From Hyphomicrobiales bacterium (lineage in GTDB: Bacteria > Pseudomonadota > Alphaproteobacteria > Rhizobiales > Beijerinckiaceae): DNA of 50,682 nucleotides. The stretch covers positions 1-50,682 of the forward strand of contig RXIY01000067.1 in assembly GCA_003963405.1 (NCBI GenBank), written 5' to 3'. Below are positions 17,837 to 26,339 of the stretch, one piece after another (position 1 is the first letter of the stretch; every line of letters starts with the position of its first letter). The notes under the pieces were generated by a model. That model had not been told where the DNA came from. It made no database searches and saw only the letters and a list, made by a program, of their open reading frames with translations. Made by a program: the position numbers and the translations under genes.

Positions 17837-18154
17837 TCATTCGCAGGCGACCGTGATTTCATATGGATTGTCGGTATCCACCACCGTAACTTTGAGATCG
17901 ACGAGGGCCTGAACCCGGGGGGCTCGGCCTGCGGGATGAACGAGCCTGTATCTTCCGCCGCAAATCGCCTCCGCGCGACTTAGGCAGGACGCTGTCGCGC
18001 GCGGGCAGGAAATTCGATAGGCGGCGCGGCTTTCTTTCATGGAGACAGGAACGGCGACGGTATCGGTCGACGGATCCGGGCCGGGGACACTCAAAGCGTT
18101 GCAGGAAAGAAACGATAAACCGAACAATGTCGCTATGCCGGTAGAAAAGCACAT
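17837..18154 (-). CDS. Small cysteine-containing lipoprotein or secreted protein
   Basis: 105 aa. The N-terminus is a signal sequence ending in FLSC, a plausible lipobox with cysteine 18. The mature part has a regular cysteine pattern (SCPRATASC ... AEAICGGRYRLV), resembling small envelope lipoproteins of the type C-x-A-x-x-I-C-G-x-x-Y. It sits 23 bp downstream of the RND permease gene on the same strand and may be the last gene of that unit, which would make it a periplasmic accessory of the exporter. AAAGGGAA lies about 6-8 nt before the ATG. Function unknown. Confidence 0.6.
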   Translation of the reverse strand: MCFSTGIATLFGLSFLSCNALSVPGPDPSTDTVAVPVSMKESRAAYRISCPRATASCLSRAEAICGGRYRLVHPAGRAPRVQALVDLKVTVVDTDNPYEITVACE

Positions 18155-18177
18155 GGCGTGATTCCCTTTCAGGCTCC

Positions 18178-21100
18178 TCAGCGGAGTTCCGACTCGCCTT
18201 TGGTTTCCAGATCCTGCGTCTTTTCCTGGTTGGCTCTCGTGATCGGCACGAGAAACATCTGACGAAGCGCCGGCGCAACGAGAAGGATCATGATGGGCCC
18301 AAACAGCATCCCGCCAACGACCACTGTCGCCAATGGCCGCTGCACCTGTGATCCGACGCCGTGGGAAATCGCAGCCGGAAAAAGGCCGACGCCGGCCGAT
18401 AGCGCCGTCATGAGCATCGGCCGCATTCTCTGCTCGGCGCCATAGAAAACCGCCTCGCCAAATCCCATGCCCTGAACCATCAGCTCGCGGATATAGGTGA
18501 TGTTCAAGATGCCGTCCATCACAGCGACGCCGAACAGCGAGATGAAGCCGATCGCGGCTGATACGCTGAAATTCAGCCCTGAAACATAGAGAGCGATCAC
18601 GCCTCCGCCCATGGCGAAAGGAATGCCGCCGAATGCGAGGAGACTTTCGCGCATGGAGTTGAACAAGCCATACAGGAGCAGTAAAACGAGCGCGAGCGTC
18701 ACAGGGATGACGACCATCAGCCGTTTCTTGGCCTCCTGGAGATTTTCGAATTCTCCCGCCCAGAGGATCTGATAGCCGGTCGGAAGCTTGATCGCTTTAG
18801 CGACCCGCGCCTGGGCCTCGGCGACCGTGCTGCCGAGATCTCGCCCGCGTATGCTGAATTTGATGGGGACGTAGCGTTGACCGCGTTCCCGGTAAACGAA
18901 TGACGCGCCGGTATCCAGGGAGATGTCCGCAAGCTCTTTCAGCGGCACATACGTATTGACCCCATTCCCGTTAGCGTAGCCCACCCTGACATTGCCAACG
19001 GCGTCAATCGATTTCCGATATTGCGGAGCGAGACGGACGAGAACGGGAAACTGGCGATCCGCTTCGAGAACGGTCGTGGCGACAGTTCCGCCCATCGCCG
19101 ATTGAACGACGGCGTTCACGTCGCCAATCGTCAGCCCATATCGCGCCGCCTTCGCGCGATCCACCTTGACGTTGAGATTTGGCTGGCCGATGACATGGAA
19201 CATGCCGAGGTCCTCCACCCCGGGAACATCGCTCACCACCTTCAATGTCCGCTCGGCCAGATCTTCCAGCACCTCGAGGTCGGGACCGACGATCTTGATC
19301 GAATTCGCGCCTTTGACGCCCGAAAGGGCTTCCTGGATATTGTCCTGGATATATTGAGAGAAGTTGAAATTGACGCCCGGAAGCTCTTGCCCGAATTCCT
19401 TCTCGATCTCTTCGGTGAGCCGTTCCTTGGTCAGACCTTCGGGCCACTGATCAAACGGCTTCAAAGGCGCGAACAGTTCGACATTGGAAAAGGGCGACGC
19501 ATCCGAGCCGTTGTCGGGACGTCCGTGCTGCGAGACGACGGTAATGACCTCGGGGTGGCGTAGCAGGATCGCGCGCATCTTCCGCGCCGCAGAGGTGCCC
19601 GCATCCAGAGAGACCGTTGGCGGCAAGGAGGCCCTGATCCAGAGATTTCCTTCTTCCAGCGTCGGCAGGAATTCGCTGCCCAACCTTGTCGCCACGAGGA
19701 GCGAGAGAAACAGGAAGGCTGCGCCCGCGGCGATGGTCTTCTTTGCGTTATCGAGTGAGAATTTCAGGGCGGGCGTATAGATCGACCTCAGCCGCTGGAC
19801 CAGCCAGGTCTCGACTTCCTTGGCGTTTTCAGGAAGCACGATGGATGCGAGAACTGGCGTCACCGTGAATGTCGCGAGAAGAGCGCCCGCGAGGGCGTAA
19901 GCATAGGTCCGGGCCATGGGACCGAAGATTTGCCCCTCGACGCCCGTCATCGTGAACAGGGGAAGAAAAGCGACAATCGTAATCGTCGCGGTGAAGAACA
20001 CGGCCTTGTCGACCTGTAGCGCGCTGACGAAGATCAATCGAAGGCGATCGGTCCACAGTTGCGACGAGCCGGCGGTCTCTGTCGCCGCGGTGGGGTCGGG
20101 TCCCCAGAATCCTTCCGCCAGGAGCTGGAGGAGCTGAAGCCGCTTGTCCCGGGTGGCCTGAAAATTACGGAAAATATTTTCGACCATGATGACGGCCGAG
20201 TCGACGATGATGCCGAAATCCACCGCGCCGACGGAGAGGAGATTGGCGTCCTCCCCCTGCAGGACGAGGACGATGATCGCGAAGAAAAGCGCAAAGGGGA
20301 TATTCACGGCGACTGTCAGGGCGCTTCTCAGGTCTCCAAGGAAAATCCACTGAATGAGAAACACCAGTATCATGCCGAAATAGAGATTGTGCAGAACGGT
20401 GTGAGTCGTGACGTCGACAAGCACGCCACGATCATAATAGGGATCGATGTAAACGCCCGAAGGCAGGGACCCGTCGCTATTGATCCGGTCGATCTCTTCC
20501 TTGACCTTGGGAAGCATGTCGTTGGTATGCTGCGTGCGACCCATGAGGATAATGGCCGCTGCGATGTCATCTTGAAAATCGCGACCGGCGATGCCCAGCC
20601 TCGGCACGAATCCGACCGTGACCCTGGCGATGTCCCGCACTCTTACGGGCACGCCATTCGACTGGGCAAGAACGATATTTTCTATGTCTTCGGTTCGATA
20701 GCCGGCTGTAAGGTCCGCGCCGCCTCCGTCGTTGATCAGGCCGACGCCCCTGATATTGACGGATTGCTGTCCGACTTCAATTTCACGGCCGCCCACGTTG
20801 ATGTTGGAGTTGCCGATCGCCGAAATGACCTGCGGGATCGTGACGTTGTGGGCTTCGAGTTTGGGAAGCTCGACTTCGACGGAGAACTGCTTCGTCGTCC
20901 CTCCCCATGAGGTGACCTGAACTATTCCGGGGACGGTCAGCAGGCGTCTCGCGACAATCCAGTCCTGGACCGTGCGCGTGTTCGTCAAGCCGAAATTTGG
21001 CGGCGCCTTGACCTGGTAGCGGTAGATCTCGCCCGTGAGACTCGATTGCTGTATCTGCGGCGTGACGTTGTTTGGAAGATTGACGTTCTGCTGGAGATTG

Positions 21101-21435
21101 AGCGCGACCTGCGTTCGCGCGAAATAATAATCCGTGCCGTATTTGAACGTGACGCGGATGAAACTGAGCCCGTAGAAGGAGGTCGAGCGGATGTTGGTGA
21201 CGCCGGGGGTCGAGTACAGCCCGATCTCGATTGGGATCGTATAGTATTTTTCCATCTCTTCGGCGGAAAGACCGGGCGACTGCGCGGAGATTTCGACGAT
21301 GACGGGAGCCGGGTTCGGATAGGCTTCGATGTTCAATCTGGAGAATGCGACCAGGCCCGCGATTGCGAAGGTGATGACGCCGATCACAACGATGGCGCGG
21401 CGCGTCAGGCCGAATTCGAGAATGGATTTGAGCAA
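18178..21435 (-). CDS. CzcA/CusA-type RND efflux permease
   Basis: 1085 aa inner-membrane pump of the RND superfamily, driven by proton influx. The first helix LTRRAIVVIGVITFAIAGLV, two large periplasmic loops and a second bundle of helices are all present. The TM4 motif VDFGIIVDSAVIMVEN keeps the D...D...E set typical of heavy-metal (HME) RND pumps, rather than the DD pair of AcrB-type pumps. The start is TTG at 21435 with GGAG 7 nt upstream, giving MLKSILEFGLTRR as in the family; the open frame extends 75 nt further up but overlaps the adaptor gene. It follows the adaptor gene by 19 bp. The metal (or other substrate) cannot be assigned, and no metal regulator lies in the window. Confidence 0.9.
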   Translation of the reverse strand: MLKSILEFGLTRRAIVVIGVITFAIAGLVAFSRLNIEAYPNPAPVIVEISAQSPGLSAEEMEKYYTIPIEIGLYSTPGVTNIRSTSFYGLSFIRVTFKYGTDYYFARTQVALNLQQNVNLPNNVTPQIQQSSLTGEIYRYQVKAPPNFGLTNTRTVQDWIVARRLLTVPGIVQVTSWGGTTKQFSVEVELPKLEAHNVTIPQVISAIGNSNINVGGREIEVGQQSVNIRGVGLINDGGGADLTAGYRTEDIENIVLAQSNGVPVRVRDIARVTVGFVPRLGIAGRDFQDDIAAAIILMGRTQHTNDMLPKVKEEIDRINSDGSLPSGVYIDPYYDRGVLVDVTTHTVLHNLYFGMILVFLIQWIFLGDLRSALTVAVNIPFALFFAIIVLVLQGEDANLLSVGAVDFGIIVDSAVIMVENIFRNFQATRDKRLQLLQLLAEGFWGPDPTAATETAGSSQLWTDRLRLIFVSALQVDKAVFFTATITIVAFLPLFTMTGVEGQIFGPMARTYAYALAGALLATFTVTPVLASIVLPENAKEVETWLVQRLRSIYTPALKFSLDNAKKTIAAGAAFLFLSLLVATRLGSEFLPTLEEGNLWIRASLPPTVSLDAGTSAARKMRAILLRHPEVITVVSQHGRPDNGSDASPFSNVELFAPLKPFDQWPEGLTKERLTEEIEKEFGQELPGVNFNFSQYIQDNIQEALSGVKGANSIKIVGPDLEVLEDLAERTLKVVSDVPGVEDLGMFHVIGQPNLNVKVDRAKAARYGLTIGDVNAVVQSAMGGTVATTVLEADRQFPVLVRLAPQYRKSIDAVGNVRVGYANGNGVNTYVPLKELADISLDTGASFVYRERGQRYVPIKFSIRGRDLGSTVAEAQARVAKAIKLPTGYQILWAGEFENLQEAKKRLMVVIPVTLALVLLLLYGLFNSMRESLLAFGGIPFAMGGGVIALYVSGLNFSVSAAIGFISLFGVAVMDGILNITYIRELMVQGMGFGEAVFYGAEQRMRPMLMTALSAGVGLFPAAISHGVGSQVQRPLATVVVGGMLFGPIMILLVAPALRQMFLVPITRANQEKTQDLETKGESELR

Positions 21436-21454
21436 TCGTGTTCTCCGCGGGGAC

Positions 21455-22696
21455 CTAATGCGACATTTCGACCGCAGCCTGATTGCTGAGGAACACGGCT
21501 CCTTCGCCAACGACTGTTTCGCCGGCGTCCAGACCCGAAATAATCTGCACGAAATCTCCCTGTCTCTGTCCGGTCACGACAATCCGTCGGGTGAAGCGTC
21601 GGAAGTTCTCAGTCACCCAGCAGATCATCGAGCCGTCGCCCTCCCGCACGACGGCGGCCTGCGGGAGGGCGAGCGCGCGAATGGGATCTCCGATGCGAAT
21701 GACGAAATTCGCAAACATGCCAGCCCGCAACAGATGCTCGGGGTCCGCGATCTCGCTTCTGACAAAGAGGCGCCGCGTGATCGGATCGACCGAGGGGCCG
21801 AGCACCGTGATCTTGCCGTCAAAGGAACGGCCCGGATAGGCTGAGATATTTGCTTTCACCTCCTGGCCGACGTGGAGCGCGGCGGCGTCGCTTTCAACCG
21901 CATTTGCAACCATCCACATGGTCGATGTGTCTGCGACGACGAAGGGCGCAGGCGCGACCCCCGGCTGAACAAGTTGACCGGGAACCGCCGCCCGGGCGGT
22001 TACCGTGCCCGTCAGCGGGCTTTTCACGACGAGCCGCGGATCGGCGAGGCGGTCGGCGACAATCTTGTCGATCTCCTCTGAGCTTTTGCCAAAAATCCTC
22101 ACGGCGTCCCGCGCGGCTTTCAAAGCCCCTTCAGCCGCCTGCTGATCCGCTGTCGTCTGATCGACCTGCTGCTGCGAAATTCCGCCGATCTTCAACAGGG
22201 ATTTCGTGCGGTTGAGGGTGCGGCTCTGCAACAGCAGCGCGCCCGCGGCCGAGATGAGGTTGGATTCCGCGGTCAGGAGATCCGGGCTGTCGATGGTGAA
22301 CAGCACCTGATCTTTCTCGACGGCATCGCCCACATTGAGGAGAGCGCTGATGATGCGTCCCTGATAGGGCGTGAAAACGGAGACAAGACGATTTTGATTG
22401 AAGTCGATGGCGCCGACGGCCTGTTTTTCCTGGCTGAATTCCCGGAAAACCGCCTTCTCCGCTTTCAGCGCCGCGGCCTGGGATTCCGTCAGCTCGATCT
22501 GAATGGGTCCACTGGTGAGATCCTGGCCGCGCGAATGGTTGTCTCGCGGTGGGATCGCCGCCGGTTTGTGAAAGAGAAAAATAGCGGCCGCAGCCGCCGC
22601 GATGAGCCCGGCGAGCAGCGCGAACAGCCGCTTCCTCTCCGGAAGTGCGGAAAAACGGTGGAAAGCCATTCGGACCAGGTCGTTGTGGGGTTTCAT
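21455..22696 (-). CDS. RND periplasmic adaptor (CzcB/CusB-type membrane fusion protein)
   Basis: 413 aa. An N-terminal membrane anchor (LFALLAGLIAAAAAAIFLF, ~24-42) is followed by the barrel-sandwich/lipoyl half FTPYQGRIISALLNVGDAVEKDQVLFTID, a helical hairpin (~145-215), the returning lipoyl half VVKSPLTGTVTARAAVPGQLV and beta-barrel/membrane-proximal parts. It bridges the RND permease and the outer-membrane channel. There is no histidine- or methionine-rich N-terminal metal domain, unlike many CusB proteins. The ATG at 22696 is preceded by GAGCGG and by a 20-bp dyad. It is first in a minus-strand unit with the permease, and divergent from the outer-membrane channel gene. Confidence 0.88.
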   Translation of the reverse strand: MKPHNDLVRMAFHRFSALPERKRLFALLAGLIAAAAAAIFLFHKPAAIPPRDNHSRGQDLTSGPIQIELTESQAAALKAEKAVFREFSQEKQAVGAIDFNQNRLVSVFTPYQGRIISALLNVGDAVEKDQVLFTIDSPDLLTAESNLISAAGALLLQSRTLNRTKSLLKIGGISQQQVDQTTADQQAAEGALKAARDAVRIFGKSSEEIDKIVADRLADPRLVVKSPLTGTVTARAAVPGQLVQPGVAPAPFVVADTSTMWMVANAVESDAAALHVGQEVKANISAYPGRSFDGKITVLGPSVDPITRRLFVRSEIADPEHLLRAGMFANFVIRIGDPIRALALPQAAVVREGDGSMICWVTENFRRFTRRIVVTGQRQGDFVQIISGLDAGETVVGEGAVFLSNQAAVEMSH

Positions 22697-22701
22697 CCGC
22701 T

Positions 22702-22721
22702 CGATAAGCGGGTTCTTATCG
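22702..22721. promoter_or_regulatory. Inverted repeat next to the adaptor start codon, possible operator or RNA hairpin
   Basis: CGATAAG (22702-22708) and CTTATCG (22715-22721) form a perfect 7-bp dyad with a 6-nt spacer, ending 5 nt before the adaptor ATG. It lies in the divergent control region of the exporter. It could bind a regulator dimer or fold in the mRNA over the ribosome site. Confidence 0.4.
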
Positions 22722-22915
22722 CCCTCTCATCTTTTGCTGTCCAGCCCGACTTTCCAAACGTAACAGTAGCGAAACATTCGAGAAAAGCTTGTGAAAAGCG
22801 CCAGAGGATATTTGACGGACACCTGCGCCCCGACAAAGTTTAGTCGCAAATCGCTGTGTAGCACTCGGGTAAATCAGGACTTTGCAGTTTAAAATGGGAA
22901 AGCGAACCTCGCTCG

Positions 22916-24601
22916 ATGAAGTCACTTCATGCTCATGCCGAGCGTTTTTCCGCTGCGCAGGCAGCTTCCTCGAGGGCGCTCTTGGCATTCATCGCGCTGC
23001 CCCTGGCGGGCTGCGCGGTCGGTCCGGATTTCGTTTCGCCGCCGCCGCCCGGAGTCGATCGCTTCACGCCCGAGAAAATAACGCGTGCCGGCGACAAGTC
23101 CGCCAGCATAGGCTTTGCGGGCGGCGACGTGCCGCAGCGCTGGTGGGAAACCTTCAGAAATCCCAAACTCAATCGGCTGATCGAGTCGTCGATCGAGCAT
23201 AACCCCTCGATCCAGGCCGCCGAAGCGGCGATCAAAGTTTCTTACTACACAGCGGAGGCGCAAAAGGGCGCCTTTCTGCCGGCTCTAGCCGCAAATTCGA
23301 ATGATAGTCTGAGTTTGCCCTCGAACCTCCGTCCGCTGAGCGCCATCAACCAGACGATTTTCAACCAGACCTATCCATCGCTCTACAATATCGTCAACAA
23401 TCAGCCGCTCCTCAATGTGACGCAAAACCCGCCCTTGTGGTCTTATTCGTTGTTCCTGAAGCAGCTGACGGTCTCCTACACGCTCGATATCTGGGGGCAG
23501 AACAGGCGCACGGTCGAATCTCTCGAGGCGCAGACGGATCTGATGCGCTTCCAGTCGGAAGCCGCCTATCTCGCTCTTACGAGCAATGTCGCTGTCGCCG
23601 CGATACAGGAAGCGTCTCTGCGGGGGCAGCAGGCCGCCGTTGAAAAGGTGATCAGGATCGAGCGCGACCTGCTCGACATCTTGCGCAAACAACAGGGCGT
23701 CGGCTGGGCTTCGGAAGCCGATGTTCTGACGCAGGAGGCCGCCCTCGCGCAGGCCCTGCAACTGCTTCCCCCGCTCAAGAAGCAGATCGCGCAGCAGCAG
23801 GATCTCATCACCGCGCTGGCGGGACGCTATTCCACCGATCAGGCTCCAGAGACCTTTGACCTTGACGAGCTCAAGCTCCCTCGGGCCGTGCCGGTGACGC
23901 TGCCGTCAGTTTTCGTGCGGCAACGACCCGACATTCGCGCCGCCGAAGCCCAGCTCCATGCGGCAAGCGCTCAGGTCGGCGTCGCCGTCGCCGCGCGGCT
24001 GCCAAACATCACCTTGAGCGGGAGTGGCGGTTTCAGCGCCTACAAGCTTGCGCAACTGATCACGCCCGGCACGCAGCTTTATACGGTCGCCGCCAACGCC
24101 ACCCAGCCGCTGTTCTCGGGTTTTTCTCTGCTCAACCAGCAGAAAGCGGCCGAGTCGGCCTTCGAGCAGGCCGAGGCGCAATATCGCCAGACAGTCATCG
24201 CGGCCTTCGAGAATGTCGCTGATTTATTGCGGGCCATTCAGGCGGATACGGAAGCCGTAAAGGCCGCCGCCTATGCCGAGAAGGTCTCGGGGCGAAACCT
24301 GGAAATCGTGCGCGGTCAGCTTCGCATTGGCAGCGTCAGCGTTCTCGCCATGCTCAACGCGCAACAAACCTATCTTCTCGCAATTGTCGCTCACGCGCAG
24401 GCGCGAGGAAACCTGCTCTCCGATGTCGCCGGGCTTTTCATGGCGCTCGGGGGCGGCTGGCAAGACCAGAACCTCAGGAACCTGCCCCCGACTGGCCCCG
24501 GATCGCCAACCCGGGAGCAAATCGAAACAATCGACGGGCCGGTCAACCCCAGCTTGCTCCCGGACCCGATCGGAAACGCGCCAACGATTTCAGCTCATTG
24601 A
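22916..24601 (+). CDS. NodT/CusC-family outer-membrane efflux lipoprotein
   Basis: 561 aa TolC-like channel. The lipoprotein signal ends in LPLAGCAVGPDF, with the acylated cysteine at about residue 33; the GPDF/Y pattern right after it is diagnostic of the NodT group. Two repeated halves of the outer-membrane efflux fold are seen: RWWETFRNPKLNRLIESSIEHN with long helices, and FVRQRPDIRAAEAQLHAASAQVGVAVAARLPNITLSG. It completes a tripartite RND exporter with the divergent adaptor and permease. The ATG at 22916 has only a weak purine stretch upstream. It is followed 49 bp later by the PII-like gene, and the two are probably cotranscribed. About 40 extra C-terminal residues are proline-rich. Confidence 0.9.
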   Translation: MKSLHAHAERFSAAQAASSRALLAFIALPLAGCAVGPDFVSPPPPGVDRFTPEKITRAGDKSASIGFAGGDVPQRWWETFRNPKLNRLIESSIEHNPSIQAAEAAIKVSYYTAEAQKGAFLPALAANSNDSLSLPSNLRPLSAINQTIFNQTYPSLYNIVNNQPLLNVTQNPPLWSYSLFLKQLTVSYTLDIWGQNRRTVESLEAQTDLMRFQSEAAYLALTSNVAVAAIQEASLRGQQAAVEKVIRIERDLLDILRKQQGVGWASEADVLTQEAALAQALQLLPPLKKQIAQQQDLITALAGRYSTDQAPETFDLDELKLPRAVPVTLPSVFVRQRPDIRAAEAQLHAASAQVGVAVAARLPNITLSGSGGFSAYKLAQLITPGTQLYTVAANATQPLFSGFSLLNQQKAAESAFEQAEAQYRQTVIAAFENVADLLRAIQADTEAVKAAAYAEKVSGRNLEIVRGQLRIGSVSVLAMLNAQQTYLLAIVAHAQARGNLLSDVAGLFMALGGGWQDQNLRNLPPTGPGSPTREQIETIDGPVNPSLLPDPIGNAPTISAH

Positions 24602-24650
24602 GATTGGTGCTAGCATTCGGCAAACCTGGAGATTCTTGCAGGGGGTCTCG

Positions 24651-24989
24651 ATGAAGGTGGTCACGGCTATTATCAAGCCCTTCAAATTGAATGATGTGCA
24701 CAATGTCCTCCATGCCATGGGCGTATCGGGGATGACCGTCACCCAGGCCAAGGGACACGGGCATGCAAAAGGCCACTCAGAGGTGCTTGGGGAGGTCGAG
24801 TATGTGGCGCACTTCATATCGAAGTTGAAGATCGAGGTGATCGTGCCGGACGCCCTCGCGTCATCCGTCGTCAAAGCGATCATGATATCGGCGCGCACCG
24901 GACGGGAGGGCGACGGCAAGATCTACGTCACAGCCCTGGACGAGGTCTACAAGATAAGCACCGGCGCTGTGGGAGCCAAAGCGCTCTGA
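24651..24989 (+). CDS. PII-family signalling protein with divergent T-loop (PII-NG-like)
   Basis: 112 aa with the PII fold: MKVVTAIIKPFKLNDVHNVL at the start, GMTVTQAKGHG before the T-loop, and the C-terminal signature TGREGDGKIYVTALDEVYKISTG. Canonical PII proteins bind ATP/ADP and 2-oxoglutarate and control nitrogen metabolism. The T-loop differs: the usual YRGAEY is LGEVEY, so Tyr46 and Arg47 are lost, though Tyr51, the uridylylation site of GlnB, remains. The Gln39 position, which contacts 2-oxoglutarate in canonical PII, is alanine (GHGHAKGH). The gene lies 49 bp after the NodT-type channel gene and no amtB or glnA is near. This fits the PII-NG group, described as linked to metal RND exporters. 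A histidine-rich T-loop base could bind metal. Confidence 0.8.
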   Translation: MKVVTAIIKPFKLNDVHNVLHAMGVSGMTVTQAKGHGHAKGHSEVLGEVEYVAHFISKLKIEVIVPDALASSVVKAIMISARTGREGDGKIYVTALDEVYKISTGAVGAKAL

Positions 24990-25112
24990 GGGACCGTTGG
25001 GAGGCTCCCCTGGCGCGGAGCCAGATCGAGCTTCAGGGATGGCTGTGATTTGCGGATCGACACGCCAAACGACCGACCCCGAGATGGCGGCTCATCGCGC
25101 CGGGTGGATCGA

Positions 25113-25189
25113 TGGTAGCGGAGGAGGGATTCGAACCCCCGACACAAGGATTATGATTCCTCTGCTCTAGCCAACTGAGCTACTCCGCC
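25113..25189 (-). tRNA. tRNA-Met (CAT), elongator type
   Basis: Cloverleaf on the minus strand: 7-bp acceptor GGCGGAG/CTCCGCT, D-arm AGCTCAGTTGGCTAGAGC, anticodon loop ATCATAA with CAT, T-arm GGGGGTTCGAATCCCTC, discriminator A and encoded CCA. The 5' G:U acceptor pair and the D-arm argue for elongator Met rather than initiator. Its 3' end faces the accessory island. Confidence 0.92.
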
Positions 25190-25452
25190 CCGGCTGTCTT
25201 GGCGCAGCCTTGGAACGCGAGCGATATAGTTCGCCCGCGCGCGCCAAGTCAAGACGCCAGGGCGGCCCTGCGCGAAAAAGCGCGACCGCGCCGCCTCGGG
25301 CCGCTCCCAGGCCGCAAAGTCCGGGCCGCATTGCGCCGCCCGCCCTCAAGAGCCTTTTCTTTGCCGGTCTGGCGTGCGACAAGCCGGGCGCGGCAGCCCT
25401 GCGGGCGCGTCACGCCGCGAGCTCGACAGGAAACACCCCGGGTAGCGCGCCC
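25190..25452. other. Leader region upstream of the prk operon; no gene seen
   Basis: About 260 bp of GC-rich sequence between tRNA-Met (minus) and phosphoribulokinase (plus). The prk reading frame stays open through it but without coding character or a ribosome site. It must hold the operon promoter; I see no clear T-N11-A CbbR-like palindrome that I would defend. Confidence 0.4.
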
Positions 25453-26328
25453 ATGTCGGTCAAACACCCTATCATCTCGATCACCGGATCGTCCGGGGCC
25501 GGCACGAGTTCCGTCAAGCAGACCTTCGAGCAGATTTTCCGCCGCGAGCGCATCGAGGTCGCCTATGTCGAGGGCGACAGTTTCCACCGCCACAACCGCG
25601 AGGAAATGAAGCTCAGGATGGCCGAGGCGCAAGCCGGCGGCAATTATCATTTCAGCCATTTCGGCCCGAGCGCCAATCTCCTCTCGGAGCTCGAAAATCT
25701 GTTCCGTGAATATGGCGAAACCGGCTCCGGCCGCTACCGCCACTACGCCCACGACGAGAACGAGGCCGCGGTGCTCGGCGTCCCGCCCGGCGAATTCACG
25801 GACTGGGAGGAGCTGCCGCCCAACACGGACATTCTCTTCTACGAGGGCCTGCACGGCGCCGTGGTGACGGACGAGGTCAATGTCGCGCGCTATGCCGACC
25901 TCAAGATCGGCGTCGTCCCGGTCATCAATCTGGAATGGACGCAGAAGCTCCACCGCGACCGCCAGGCCCGCGGCTATACGACGGAGGCCGTCACCGAGAC
26001 GATCCTGCGCCGCATGAACGACTACGTGCATTACATCTGCCCGCAGTTTTCCGAGACCGACATCAATTTCCAGCGCGCGCCGACGGTCGACACCTCGAAC
26101 CCCTTCGTCGCCCGCTCCATCCCCACCCCCGACGAGTCCATCGTCGTGATCCGTTTCCGCGAGCCGCGCGGGGTTGATTTCCCCTATCTCGTGACGATGA
26201 TCGCGGGCAGCTGGATGTCGCGGGCCAATTCCATCGTCATTCCGGGCAACAAGCTCGACCTCGCGATGCAACTCATCCTCACGCCGAGGATTCTCGAACT
26301 CGTCAGGCGCCGCAAGAGCGCGACGTGA
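25453..26328 (+). CDS. prk: Phosphoribulokinase
   Basis: 291 aa. It phosphorylates ribulose-5-phosphate to ribulose-1,5-bisphosphate with ATP, the step specific to the Calvin-Benson-Bassham cycle. The P-loop [13 protein letters not shown] is at residues ~9-21; [16 protein letters not shown] carries the catalytic aspartate; [15 protein letters not shown] contains the Walker B-like region. Length matches the bacterial class I octameric enzyme. The start is the ATG at 25453, matching the family N-terminus ([15 protein letters not shown]); the frame is open for 243 nt upstream but that is not coding-like. Its stop overlaps a potential GTG start of transketolase, so the genes are coupled. No cbbL/cbbS or CbbR lies in the window. 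Confidence 0.95.
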   Translation: MSVKHPIISITGSSGAGTSSVKQTFEQIFRRERIEVAYVEGDSFHRHNREEMKLRMAEAQAGGNYHFSHFGPSANLLSELENLFREYGETGSGRYRHYAHDENEAAVLGVPPGEFTDWEELPPNTDILFYEGLHGAVVTDEVNVARYADLKIGVVPVINLEWTQKLHRDRQARGYTTEAVTETILRRMNDYVHYICPQFSETDINFQRAPTVDTSNPFVARSIPTPDESIVVIRFREPRGVDFPYLVTMIAGSWMSRANSIVIPGNKLDLAMQLILTPRILELVRRRKSAT

Positions 26329-26339
26329 AAGTCAAGGAA

